The notes beneath the pieces were generated by a model. That model saw nothing but the letters and a program-made list of their open reading frames with translations. It did no database searches and had not been told where the DNA came from. Shown piece after piece: positions 6,362 through 14,626 of a stretch of DNA of 17,265 nucleotides (the stretch's first letter is position 1; each line of letters opens with the position of its first letter). The position numbers were made by a program, and so were the translations under genes. The DNA lies in NCBI GenBank assembly GCA_937896505.1, contig CALBNP010000180.1, positions 1-17,265 on the forward strand. Reading direction: 5' to 3'. This DNA is from an uncultured Bacteroidales bacterium. Its GTDB lineage: Bacteria > Bacteroidota > Bacteroidia > Bacteroidales > F082.

Positions 6362-6507
6362 GCATTGAAAACCAGTGATATATAGCCAGTAAATGCTTGA
6401 AATTCAGCAAGTTACGCTCATTTTTCAGAAATTGCACTATTATTCGTCTTATGATTTGGATTTTTAAGCGCGCAAAATTAGGATTTTTTTTAATACGATG
6501 AAAAAAA

Positions 6508-6714
6508 TTACAGACAAAAAGCCATATAAGCAGGAATACGGATGATTTCGCCTTCTGCGGAAAGGTTTTTCGGATGAACGACGTAGCAGGCTCCGATGCG
6601 CTCACGGAAACGCTCCCTGAACCTTTCAAGGGAAACGGTCGAATAGGTATTCGTAGATTTCACCTCGACTTGGAAAATCTTGTATTTCAGGTTACTGTGA
6701 TTAGAAAAGTACAT
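6508..6714 (-). pseudogene. C-terminal remnant of a DUF4143-type AAA ATPase
   Basis: Sixty-eight codons ending in a natural stop. From about residue 10 on, the protein reads like the extreme C-terminus of Bacteroidetes AAA ATPases with a DUF4143 domain: FQVEVKSTNTYSTVSLERFR (14-33), then GACYVVHPKNLS and a terminal IPAYMAFCL. Full-length members have roughly 380-450 residues with a Walker A motif; none of that is found upstream, where the sequence turns into short repeats. The visible ATG is probably accidental. I infer that an ATPase gene was lost by deletion, leaving its tail. Family identity is from motif memory, but the VEVKS...YSTVSL...HPKNL...PxYM pattern is distinctive. Confidence 0.7.
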
Positions 6715-6805
6715 AAAATTCCGATAGTGCGCATGTAATTAAACATAAAATTTTCCGACAATGCGCATGTAAATCACTGCCATAAATTCCGACAATGCGC
6801 AGGTA
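6712..6805. repeat. Three direct repeats centred on TGCGCA upstream of the PHP/glycosyltransferase operon
   Basis: Copies at 6712-6738, 6744-6772 and 6781-6805 share the form CATAAAATTCCGACAATGCGCATGTAA with small changes. Start spacing is 32 and 37 nt, so the copies are not in a common reading frame. Each has a central TGCGCA; in the first two it lies in GCGCATGTAA, and the middle copy has the full 8-bp dyad ATGCGCAT. They lie 100-195 nt before the operon's first ATG and directly behind the ATPase remnant. They are either operator-like sites or remains of a mobile or repeat element. Confidence 0.75.
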
Positions 6806-6875
6806 TCGACATTTTTCTAGTGTTCTCGTCATGCCAAAATTTTGTTGTTTTGTTCACGAGAGAAGGATTTTTCAT

Positions 6876-6883
6876 TAGTTTTG
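6876..6883 (+). promoter_or_regulatory. Putative promoter of the PHP/glycosyltransferase operon
   Basis: TAGTTTTG matches the TAnnTTTG -7 consensus 23 nt before the ATG at 6907. A TTTG at 6849-6852 may serve as the -33 element (23-nt gap, slightly long). Confidence 0.6.
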
Positions 6884-6906
6884 CAAAAGCAAATCAGCCT
6901 TACTGA

Positions 6907-8133
6907 ATGAACAAGAAACAGCAGAAACACAACTTTTGGTTTTACCTTTGGAGGATTCTTCTCGGAATCGTCATCATCTTGTTAACCAACTTGTTATGTA
7001 TCTACCTTTCCGTCCCGACTTACAGCTTCAAGGAACCGCGGCCCTTTGAAGGCGAATATCTCTATAACCCTTACCAAAACATGCAGCCCGACCAATGGAA
7101 GAAATACCATTTCCACTGCCATTCAAGGCAGTTTTGGGGCTTGACCAACGGGCGCAACAGCAAGGAAGAAACCATCGACAGCGTGTATCGAGCCTTGGGC
7201 TACGACCATTACGGCATCTCCGACTATATGTGCATCAACGCCCACAATGCCGAGAAAGAGGATTACATTCCCGCCTACGAACATGGCTACGGACTCATTC
7301 ACAAGACGCACCAACTCTGCATCGGAGCCGAACGAGTGAGATACATCGACTATCCTTTCATGCAAAACCTCAACATGAAGCAACACGCTATCAATAAGTT
7401 GAGCGAGCAATGTCGGTTTGTGGTCCCGGCTCACGCGCCTTTCACAAAAGGCTACAAGGTGAAAGAAATGGCCTTGCTGAGCAACTATCGGCTTTTGGAA
7501 GTGCTCAATCCCTACGGCAACGCTTTCGAGTATTGGGACATGGCACTCTCTAACGGCCACCGCGTGTATGCCATCGGCGACGACGACTGCCACAACGTGA
7601 CCGACCCGCACGAAGTTTGCCACAACCTAACCATGGTGAACACCCCCGACCTCAAGCCCGAACACGTGTTTGAGGCTCTCGACAAGGGCTGCTCTTACGC
7701 CGTCGAATTCTTCAACTACTATTATTATCCATTGACACTTGAGCAAAAGGTAAACGACGCTATGGCATTGGATTACTTGACCCAAGCCCAATTAGTTGGC
7801 GACACCTTGTTTATCCAAACCTCGGCAGAAACCATGAACGAAGTGCAGTTTATCGGGCAAGACGGGAAAGTGCTGAAAACCGAGCAAAACATTGCGAAGG
7901 CTTCCTACATCATCCAGCCGGAAGACACATACGTCCGCACCCGCATCGACTTGAACGGCAGGAACTTCCTTTACCTAAACCCCATCACGCGACACCCTAC
8001 CAACATCATTTATGACCACAGATTGGACAGCATCAACATGGCGCAAACCATCCTATATTGGTTGGTCTATGCGGTGTCAATCGTTGCCATTGTCTGGTAC
8101 ATCGTCAAGAAAGTCAAGGAGAAACGCGCATGA
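6907..8133 (+). CDS. Membrane-anchored PHP-domain metal-dependent phosphoesterase-like protein
   Basis: A 408-residue protein with a transmembrane segment at each end (about 12-34 and 381-400). Basic residues flank both on the cytoplasmic side (MNKKQQKH; KKVKEKRA), which places the central domain in the periplasm. That domain has PHP-superfamily metal motifs in order: HFHCHS (His68, His70, His72), GISDY (Asp106), GAERV (Glu142), VPAHAP (His176) and AIGDDDCHN (Asp225-227, His229). PHP proteins hydrolyse phosphoesters with two or three metal ions; the substrate here cannot be read from sequence. Residues about 290-365 look like a small beta-rich extra domain. Its stop overlaps the next gene's start (ATGA, 8130-8133), so it is co-translated with two GT-C glycosyltransferases. 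A role in removing or transferring a phosphate on a lipid-linked glycan is inference. A cytoplasmic polymerase-type PHP role is unlikely given the anchors. Confidence 0.85.
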   Translation: MNKKQQKHNFWFYLWRILLGIVIILLTNLLCIYLSVPTYSFKEPRPFEGEYLYNPYQNMQPDQWKKYHFHCHSRQFWGLTNGRNSKEETIDSVYRALGYDHYGISDYMCINAHNAEKEDYIPAYEHGYGLIHKTHQLCIGAERVRYIDYPFMQNLNMKQHAINKLSEQCRFVVPAHAPFTKGYKVKEMALLSNYRLLEVLNPYGNAFEYWDMALSNGHRVYAIGDDDCHNVTDPHEVCHNLTMVNTPDLKPEHVFEALDKGCSYAVEFFNYYYYPLTLEQKVNDAMALDYLTQAQLVGDTLFIQTSAETMNEVQFIGQDGKVLKTEQNIAKASYIIQPEDTYVRTRIDLNGRNFLYLNPITRHPTNIIYDHRLDSINMAQTILYWLVYAVSIVAIVWYIVKKVKEKRA

Positions 8134-9725
8134 TACACATCCAAGATAACGACAAGAAAATCAACCAGGCGCTCTTCTGGCTTTTGGCTATCAGTGCGAT
8201 TATCAGAGGCTTTGCCGCAGCTTCAATTGAATTTGGGAACGACGAGGTCTATTATTGGACCTACGCACTCTATCCCGATTGGAGCCATTTCGACCACCCG
8301 CCCATGGTTGGATGGATGATTCAGCTTTTCAGTCTCAACTTGCTGTTCGACAGCGAGTTCTTTATCAGGCTATCGTCCATTCTCTTTATGACAGCCGACA
8401 CCTATATCATTTTCCGTATCGGGAAGGAAATCAGAGACGCACAGACTGGACTTTACGCTGCATTGCTTTACACCGCTTCAATCTATGCTTTCGTCATCAC
8501 AGGTGTTTTCATTTTGCCCGACACGCCGCTCAACCTCTTCTGGCTGCTGAGTTTCTGGATGGCCGTGAAATACTTCAAAAACGACGAATGCCAAAGCAAA
8601 TACCTGTTACTGTTAGGTTTGTCTGCAGGCTTGGCAATCCTTTCTAAATACACGGGAGTCTACATTTGGGTCGGCGTGGGACTTTACATCCTGATTTTCG
8701 ACCGAAAGCAATTCAAGAACCCGTACCTCTACCTTTCGGTGCTAATAACCGCCGTCTGCTGCATTCCCATCCTTTATTGGAATGTAGAGAACAACTTCAT
8801 CAGTTTCACCTTCCACGGAGAGCGAGTCAGCCTATTCGGGAAACCACGCTTCGACTATTTCGGTACCGAGCTGGCAGGTGAATTGTTCTACAACAACCCA
8901 GTGAACTTTGTTTTGGCCATCATCTCTGTGATTGCGGCCTTCAAAGGGAAAATCGACATGGAGAAGCCGATGCTACGGCTGACGCTTTGCACCGCCTTGC
9001 CACTGATTGCAACCTTCCTGTTCTTCTCGCTGACACGGCAGACCTTGCCTCACTGGAATGCCCCTGCATATAATCTTCTCATCTTATTGGTTTCGTGCAT
9101 GTTGTGCAACAAACACTCAAGTCAAAACGGGAGCATCATCATTCCAAAAAGCATCACGGCAGCGCTTTGTGTCGTGATTTTCACTGTAGGTTTCGGCATA
9201 ATCGAAATCAACACCGGCTTCATTCCACTTGACCATCACACCGAACCTGAAAAGCTGGGACGCGACGATTTCACCTTAGACATGTACGGCTGGAGGCAAC
9301 TTGAAACGAAATTTGCCACCCTCCGCGAACAGAAAATAACAGAAGGCCTGATGCACGAAGAAGACGGCATCGTAGCCGACGAGTGGTTTCCCTTGGCCAA
9401 CCTCGATTATTATGTCGCCCGACCCTTAGGCATGAAAGTGATGGGCATAGGCTATCCTTCGAAACTGCACAAATACCTATGGATCAACGAAGAACGAGGC
9501 GGATTCGAGAAAGGTGAAGATTTCTGGTTTTTCACCGACAGCCGCTATCTGAAAAACCCCAACGGACTTTACCCAGGAGGATTCCAATCCATCGAACCTA
9601 TCGACACCATCACCATCGAACGCGGTGGCAAACCCACCAAGAACTTCTTCATCTATGCTTGCAAAGGCCTGATTTACATGCAGCCTACGGTATCTGAAAC
9701 GATTGAGCAAAACAAACAAAAGTAA
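8130..9725 (+). CDS. GT39/ArnT-like GT-C glycosyltransferase, integral membrane
   Basis: A 531-residue polytopic protein of the PMT/ArnT-like (PMT_2) group, which moves a sugar from a polyprenyl-phosphate donor to an acceptor on the periplasmic face. I start it at the ATG at 8130 (MIHIQDNDKK), which overlaps the previous stop; a longer upstream frame lies inside the PHP gene. The first periplasmic loop carries the catalytic-type acidic pair, FGNDEVYYW (Asp38, Glu39), then DWSHFDHPPMVGW (50-62). Further family blocks are ILPDTPLNLFW (128-138), LAILSKYTG (168-176) and LPHWNAPAY (306-314), with about ten hydrophobic segments up to roughly residue 400. The last 130 residues form a soluble, probably periplasmic domain. 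Donor and acceptor are unknown. Middle gene of the operon. Confidence 0.9.
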   Translation: MIHIQDNDKKINQALFWLLAISAIIRGFAAASIEFGNDEVYYWTYALYPDWSHFDHPPMVGWMIQLFSLNLLFDSEFFIRLSSILFMTADTYIIFRIGKEIRDAQTGLYAALLYTASIYAFVITGVFILPDTPLNLFWLLSFWMAVKYFKNDECQSKYLLLLGLSAGLAILSKYTGVYIWVGVGLYILIFDRKQFKNPYLYLSVLITAVCCIPILYWNVENNFISFTFHGERVSLFGKPRFDYFGTELAGELFYNNPVNFVLAIISVIAAFKGKIDMEKPMLRLTLCTALPLIATFLFFSLTRQTLPHWNAPAYNLLILLVSCMLCNKHSSQNGSIIIPKSITAALCVVIFTVGFGIIEINTGFIPLDHHTEPEKLGRDDFTLDMYGWRQLETKFATLREQKITEGLMHEEDGIVADEWFPLANLDYYVARPLGMKVMGIGYPSKLHKYLWINEERGGFEKGEDFWFFTDSRYLKNPNGLYPGGFQSIEPIDTITIERGGKPTKNFFIYACKGLIYMQPTVSETIEQNKQK

Positions 9726-9731
9726 TCTGTT

Positions 9732-11204
9732 ATGAAGCATTTCCCATCGCCAAGCCTTCGCCAAAGATTCCTCGAGTGTCTCCTTTTATTAGCCATTGCT
9801 ACGCTTTTGCGCATTTGGTTTTTGGGAAAGACCGACCTCGGCTATGACGAGAGTTTTTCGTTACACGCTGCCTTGCAAAACCTCCCTGACATAGTCCGCT
9901 TGCTTTGCAAGGGCGACAACCCACCGCTTTGGGAAATCCTTTTGCATTTTTGGATTAAGGTTTTTGGCATTTCTGAAATCGCAATCCGTTCTCTTTCACT
10001 CATTTTCAGCGTTTTAACTATTATTCCAATTTATATTCTCGGCGAAAAATACCTCCATCGGTCAGTTGGTCTCGCTGCCTCGATTATATACAGCTTTTCC
10101 ACATTTTCTATTTACATGGCTCACGAATGCCGCGTTTATAGCCTTATCGGATTCCTGACAGCCTGTTCCGTCCTTCTTTTCATCAGCATCGTCAATTCGC
10201 CAAAATCATTCAAGTTCGTTCTGCTGACCTTAGCCAATCTGATGCTCATGTACGGACATTATCTATCCATCTGGATAATCGTCATGGAATTCTTCATCGC
10301 ATTGTGCGTCAAGCCTATAAGGAAAAGAATATGGAAACCCTATCTGCTTCATATCGCAGCCCTCATATTGTTGTTCGCGCCCATGATTCCTGTGCTTTTC
10401 ACACGTTTCATGGACTCAGGGATAAACGGCACATGGATTGAGAAAACCACAAGTCCCGAAGCCTTGTACGACTTCCTATGGCGCATGTGTAATGTTCCCG
10501 TCACGACTGTCATTGCCATCATCATCCTTGTGTCGGCACTCATCAAAATGATTGTCAACATCTTTCAGAAGAAATGCACTTTCGGGACAACGGGCATTCT
10601 CACTCTGTTTTGGGTTGTTCCCTTACTGATATCATTCGTACTTTCCTATTTCACGGGTTTCTTCCTCGACCGCTATTTCTATTTCCTCTTCCCTATCTTT
10701 TACCTTTGCATTGCCGTCTATTGCCTGTATCTGTTCCCCAAACGAGAAATCATCGGATTGTCGCTTTTGGGTGCTTTTTCAGTCACCATGGCGGTCACCT
10801 GCTCACCCGACAGTTCAACCAAACATTTCAGCGGCTGGCATTACCCAATAAAGCCTATTGTAAATCAATTAGTTGAAGCAAAAGAAAAAGAAAACGCACT
10901 CGTCATCATTCCCGAATACTTCGAGAGGCAATTCACCTATTATTTAGACGAAAAACATGCGATTTTCCAATCGCAAAGCCAGCCTGACAATTATCATGTC
11001 TATCTGAACTATTTGCTTCAACAAGGCTATTTTTCCGACTTCAATTATCAACAAACCGACCTAAACAATTATGATAAAGTAGTTTTTACCTACAGTAAAT
11101 CTTTACCAATCAACGGTTTGAAGGAATATTTGGAAAGCAACGACTTCAAATTGGAAAAAGAGGAAGAGCAAAATCCCTATTTCATTTGCAGTTTCAGAAA
11201 ATAG
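9732..11204 (+). CDS. Second GT39-like GT-C glycosyltransferase, integral membrane
   Basis: A 490-residue polytopic protein, 6 nt after the preceding glycosyltransferase. The N-terminal loop holds the GT-C signature LGYDESFSLH (Asp39, Glu40), followed by KGDNPPLWEILLHFW (60-74), the usual D/N-x-P-P-L block that binds the lipid-linked sugar, then HECRVYSLIGF (about 131-141), also typical (family: Q/H-x-x-x-R-x-Y). About ten or eleven hydrophobic segments reach to residue 370 or so; the last 110 residues are soluble. It differs clearly from its neighbour (no DHPP motif), so the pair are not a recent duplication and probably add different sugars or use different acceptors. Its stop lies 16 nt from the stop of the convergent DUF2079 gene. 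Confidence 0.9.
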   Translation: MKHFPSPSLRQRFLECLLLLAIATLLRIWFLGKTDLGYDESFSLHAALQNLPDIVRLLCKGDNPPLWEILLHFWIKVFGISEIAIRSLSLIFSVLTIIPIYILGEKYLHRSVGLAASIIYSFSTFSIYMAHECRVYSLIGFLTACSVLLFISIVNSPKSFKFVLLTLANLMLMYGHYLSIWIIVMEFFIALCVKPIRKRIWKPYLLHIAALILLFAPMIPVLFTRFMDSGINGTWIEKTTSPEALYDFLWRMCNVPVTTVIAIIILVSALIKMIVNIFQKKCTFGTTGILTLFWVVPLLISFVLSYFTGFFLDRYFYFLFPIFYLCIAVYCLYLFPKREIIGLSLLGAFSVTMAVTCSPDSSTKHFSGWHYPIKPIVNQLVEAKEKENALVIIPEYFERQFTYYLDEKHAIFQSQSQPDNYHVYLNYLLQQGYFSDFNYQQTDLNNYDKVVFTYSKSLPINGLKEYLESNDFKLEKEEEQNPYFICSFRK

Positions 11205-11220
11205 CCAGTCGAGGCTCAGA

Positions 11221-12657
11221 TTATTGGCGAACCCGTTTCCAAAGTGAGATTTCATTGTCAGAAGAGAGCAGCTCATATTCATCAAGATTAATGAGTTGCA
11301 ATCCTCTTGCATCATTCAAAACCATCAGATAATCAGCATCTTTATTTTTGCTGACATTGATGTCGAACACATGTTCTCGCAAGGCCAGATGTGAGACAAA
11401 CTCCGATGAAGCACACACCGAGGCATCGTCGGGAATCTCTTTCATGAGTTCGCGGGCAAACGTAGCATCAAAATCACTTTGTTCATAATGTCTTCCTTGA
11501 TAGATACATAGATGGTCGAGGCGGACAAACGACTTCGGCACGCCAACGGTGTAAAACGTTGTGGCAACGGTAGAAGCCAGCAGTGCCAAGGCGAGCAGTC
11601 TTCCCCAATGACCCTTCTTCAGCTTTGCAATCACCATGAACGAGGAAACCACCAAAATCGGGACAAACTCGACGCTGTATTGCATGGCGATACCCCACAT
11701 GACTCTGTCAGAAGAAAACATTTTTTGACCAAAAAGCGGAATTAGCATGAACAAATAATTGGGTTTCAGCAAGGTAAGTAGCATCCCCGACAGCAATGCA
11801 CACTGATAGAACTCTTCCTTTAAGCCATTGCCAGCAGGATTTCCGGTGGTATTGGTAAAGAGAATACGCAAAGTCTCGCCAGGATGCGAAATCAAGTTCA
11901 AAGCGATGTCGGCATAATTGTCGCCCAAATAGGCATAACGGTAAAAGCCACTTCCCGAGTTTCCCAGTTTGGGCATCACCACCATATTGATGAGCACAAA
12001 ATAAAGGAGCGAAAACAAGGCATAAGCGGCCAAATGCCACATCGTGGATTTGTCGCGACGATAATCCCACATCAGCCCGATGGCGATGAAAAACAAGAAG
12101 AGCGACATGTTCTCCTTGCCGATGACAAAGAGCACGACCAACACCGAACTCAGCACGAACCGACGTTGTTTCAGCGCCCAGAACAGCCACGGCAAGAGCA
12201 TGGCAGCCACCACATTAGAGTGATAATCGAAGGCAAGTGCCTGAATGATGCCAAACGAGAAGTAGAAGACTATCATCGCCAAAGGAGGCAGCAAACGGTC
12301 GTTGGTATAAAGCCCTACGAGTTTATAAATGCCAATGCCGCCCAAAATCGTAGCGGCAATTTGCACGATGAGCAAAGTCCACGAGCCGAAGACATACACC
12401 AAAGGCGAGAGCAAGACGAGATACAAATCGAAATGGTCGCAAAGCATGAGCATATCTCGTGCCTTGAACATGCTGCAATCGGGCAGGCGGAAATGTGCAT
12501 AGTCATACAAGGCGTTGGTATAAACCCCCAAATCGAGTGTGTAGGTCTTGAAAAGATAATGATTGACCAACGACAACAAGGCATAACCTATCGTCGCCAC
12601 GACCACAATTGCCAAAAATGCGGTATCTTGCTTCTTTTTCGTTGCTAAAACTGTCAT
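11221..12657 (-). CDS. DUF2079-family polytopic membrane protein
   Basis: A 478-residue inner-membrane protein with about ten hydrophobic helices, starting KKKQDTAFLAIVVV. Motifs match what I recall of DUF2079: YTLDLGVYTNALYDY (39-53), CDHFDLYLVLLSPL (73-86), AFDYHSNVVAAMLLPWL (142-158, family FDFHPE) and VIGKENMSLFLFF (178-190, family CKEDxAL). The family is thought to have a GT-C-like fold, but no reaction is established; the acidic residue in the first loop (Asp43) sits where GT-C enzymes carry a catalytic one. The last 100 residues are soluble and probably periplasmic. It has its own TAnnTTTG box and lies 29 nt after the LTA-synthase-like gene, so it may be read both with that gene and alone. 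Confidence 0.85.
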   Translation of the reverse strand: MTVLATKKKQDTAFLAIVVVATIGYALLSLVNHYLFKTYTLDLGVYTNALYDYAHFRLPDCSMFKARDMLMLCDHFDLYLVLLSPLVYVFGSWTLLIVQIAATILGGIGIYKLVGLYTNDRLLPPLAMIVFYFSFGIIQALAFDYHSNVVAAMLLPWLFWALKQRRFVLSSVLVVLFVIGKENMSLFLFFIAIGLMWDYRRDKSTMWHLAAYALFSLLYFVLINMVVMPKLGNSGSGFYRYAYLGDNYADIALNLISHPGETLRILFTNTTGNPAGNGLKEEFYQCALLSGMLLTLLKPNYLFMLIPLFGQKMFSSDRVMWGIAMQYSVEFVPILVVSSFMVIAKLKKGHWGRLLALALLASTVATTFYTVGVPKSFVRLDHLCIYQGRHYEQSDFDATFARELMKEIPDDASVCASSEFVSHLALREHVFDINVSKNKDADYLMVLNDARGLQLINLDEYELLSSDNEISLWKRVRQ

Positions 12658-12677
12658 TTTACAAACTCAAAATCGTA

Positions 12678-12685
12678 CAAAGATA
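12678..12685 (-). promoter_or_regulatory. Putative -7 box for the DUF2079 gene
   Basis: The minus strand reads TATCTTTG, matching TAnnTTTG, in the 29-nt gap just after the preceding gene's stop and 20 nt before the DUF2079 ATG. It suggests the gene can be transcribed on its own. Confidence 0.5.
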
Positions 12686-12686
12686 G

Positions 12687-14597
12687 TCAATTCTTCGGGG
12701 CGTAATACAGTCCTTTGTGGAAAATGTAGCTCAAGAAGGAGAGATACGACTTCAGAGCTTGCTTTTCGTCGTCGCAAGGTTGTTTGTTTTCCCACAAAAG
12801 ATAGCTTTCCGACATTTGGTAACGCTTCGCCATATCGGTAGCTTGGTTCCAACTAACGATATTGCCATCGTGAATCCAAATGCGTTGGTTATCGTAGTTG
12901 TTCATAATGGCAAATGGCTTGAAATCAGGAGAAAACACATTCTGCCCCATGCAAGGATAGGCACCCTGAAAACCAATTTCTGCCAAAATCGTAGGCAAGA
13001 AATCGATTTGCGAGCACACCTTGTCGAACCGACCACTGCCTTCCTTGCCGTTGAGCATCAAGGCAGGAATATGGAACAAACGGAAACCTCTATCTTCTTC
13101 CGAATACACTTCGCCATGGTCGGCAATCCTGACAATCAACGTGTTTTCATAATCAGGCAAAGTCTTCATCTTTTCGACAAAAGCGGCAAAGGCGAAGTCG
13201 GCATAATAATAGGAAGCCTTGGGGCCTTCCATGTCAAGCACTTCGGGATGCGCTTCCGCAAAAAACTCAGGAATGTCGTAAGGCTCATGGTTGCTCATCG
13301 TAAGCAAGACCGAAAGATGCGGTTTCTGTTCCGATTTAATCTTTTCGAAAGCGAAATCAAACATGTCGTCGTCGCACACGCCCCACATGTTCTTGAATCG
13401 CCAATCGGTGAACTCATCAATCCCATAGATATGATGGAAACCACCCAAGCGCAAGAAATCGCTCATGTCGTCGTAATCCACATCGCCACCATGAATGAAA
13501 TTGGTTTCGTAACCCATATCATCCAAAGCATCGGCAATGGTAAAGAAGGCATTCACATCGCGCCGGCGGATGAGCGAACTACCCAACACGGAAGGAAAAC
13601 CCGCCAGCACCGAGACGATGCCATGTTGTGTGCGCGGACCGCAACTATAACAATTCGTGAACAATACACCTTCTTTGCATAGCGTATCAAAACACGGAGA
13701 ATAGGAACGCTCCATCTGTCCGAGCACACCAGAAGGCGTTGCGCTGAAACTTTCGGAGATGACAATGACGACATTCTTTGGCACCGCAAGCGTGTCAGGT
13801 GCAGCGATTTTCCGCAACGTCGGTGCCATCGATTCGATACGGGTCTCCTCGTCGGAACAAAGCGCCGAGACATGCTGCTCCATATTGGCGAGAACCTCTT
13901 CCTCGTCGTATGAATACATATCGCGGTGTGTCTTGCCAAAAATGCTTGACGACTTTGCCAAAGTATAAACGCCATTGCTTGCGGCATGATTCAGCATCGT
14001 AGTCGTTGAAAAAGTAGTGATACGCCAAAAAGGCTGACTAAGATACAAGAACGACAATACGCTGAATGTCAAAACAATAGCCAACGTAGTAAATCCACGT
14101 TTGGGTTTCATTTCAACCTTCCGGAAAATGCGGTTCAACATCCAATAAAGTGCCGCGACCAAAGCCAACGCACCGAGAACAAACCAAGGCAGCGGATAGT
14201 CTTCCCAAAGCATCTTGAAATTGGTAGCCGTATTCTCGAAAAACAACGCCAACACATTGTAACTCAGACGCGTACCATAAACACCATAATAAACGATGTC
14301 GCTCGCATTCACAACGCTGACAACTAGCAGCGAAAGCGTCAGGCCAACCGAAAGCACGATTTTACCCGTTTTCTCGCCAAGACAAGAGCCAAGCAATCCA
14401 AGCAGATAGGAGCCGAGCATAAAACACGACATCACCGACGAATCCACAATCAGGCCAAGACCAAGCGACCTAAGCACCTCTCCCACTGCCATTTCTGGGA
14501 CATGATGAACGCCCAAAAAGACAAGACGAAGCACCGACAGCATCAGCATCCCGATGCCGTAAATCCACAGAATACGTTTATACAACTGCTTGTTCAT
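12687..14597 (-). CDS. LTA-synthase-type membrane phosphotransferase (alkaline-phosphatase/sulfatase fold)
   Basis: A 636-residue enzyme: five N-terminal membrane helices (about 8-28, 45-72, 78-98, 134-155, 168-188), then a periplasmic sulfatase-fold domain (275-610). I chose the ATG at 14597 (MNKQLYKRIL); an in-frame GTG/ATG 18 codons upstream would fall across the promoter box. Catalytic features of the LtaS/MdoB class are visible: NVVIVISESFS (275-285, metal-binding Glu282), CGPRTQHGIVSVLAGFP (319-335, Thr323 as the phospho-accepting nucleophile), TMSNHEPYD (433-441), RIADHGEVY (490-498, Asp493 and His494) and LFHIPALML (507-515, His509). Such enzymes transfer phosphoglycerol or phosphoethanolamine from phospholipids onto glycans or lipids. 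Bacteroidales lack lipoteichoic acid, so the target is probably a surface glycan or lipid A-type acceptor; which head group cannot be read. Nearby GT-C genes fit a glycan acceptor. Confidence 0.9.
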   Translation of the reverse strand: MNKQLYKRILWIYGIGMLMLSVLRLVFLGVHHVPEMAVGEVLRSLGLGLIVDSSVMSCFMLGSYLLGLLGSCLGEKTGKIVLSVGLTLSLLVVSVVNASDIVYYGVYGTRLSYNVLALFFENTATNFKMLWEDYPLPWFVLGALALVAALYWMLNRIFRKVEMKPKRGFTTLAIVLTFSVLSFLYLSQPFWRITTFSTTTMLNHAASNGVYTLAKSSSIFGKTHRDMYSYDEEEVLANMEQHVSALCSDEETRIESMAPTLRKIAAPDTLAVPKNVVIVISESFSATPSGVLGQMERSYSPCFDTLCKEGVLFTNCYSCGPRTQHGIVSVLAGFPSVLGSSLIRRRDVNAFFTIADALDDMGYETNFIHGGDVDYDDMSDFLRLGGFHHIYGIDEFTDWRFKNMWGVCDDDMFDFAFEKIKSEQKPHLSVLLTMSNHEPYDIPEFFAEAHPEVLDMEGPKASYYYADFAFAAFVEKMKTLPDYENTLIVRIADHGEVYSEEDRGFRLFHIPALMLNGKEGSGRFDKVCSQIDFLPTILAEIGFQGAYPCMGQNVFSPDFKPFAIMNNYDNQRIWIHDGNIVSWNQATDMAKRYQMSESYLLWENKQPCDDEKQALKSYLSFLSYIFHKGLYYAPKN

Positions 14598-14615
14598 CTC
14601 AAAAAACTTGGACTG

Positions 14616-14623
14616 CAAAAATA
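14616..14623 (-). promoter_or_regulatory. Putative -7 box for the LTA-synthase-like gene
   Basis: The minus strand reads TATTTTTG, matching TAnnTTTG, 18 nt before the ATG at 14597. It directly follows the pepT terminator hairpin and shares its T-rich tail. Confidence 0.5.
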
Positions 14624-14626
14624 AAC

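Noticed and set aside
6345..6629. 94-codon minus-strand frame overlapping the ATPase remnant
   Set aside because: It is in another frame from the clear DUF4143-like tail and its composition shows no family features; it covers intergenic sequence.
6712..6805. Possible CRISPR array
   Set aside because: Only three imperfect copies with 5-8 nt between them, too short for spacers, and no cas genes nearby.
8058..8129. Longer N-terminus for the first glycosyltransferase
   Set aside because: It would overlap the PHP gene's terminal membrane helix by 76 nt; the ATG at 8130 gives the standard 4-nt overlap and a typical N-terminus.
12717..13682. 321-codon plus-strand frame
   Set aside because: Antisense to the catalytic domain of the LTA-synthase-like gene, whose motifs are well preserved on the other strand.
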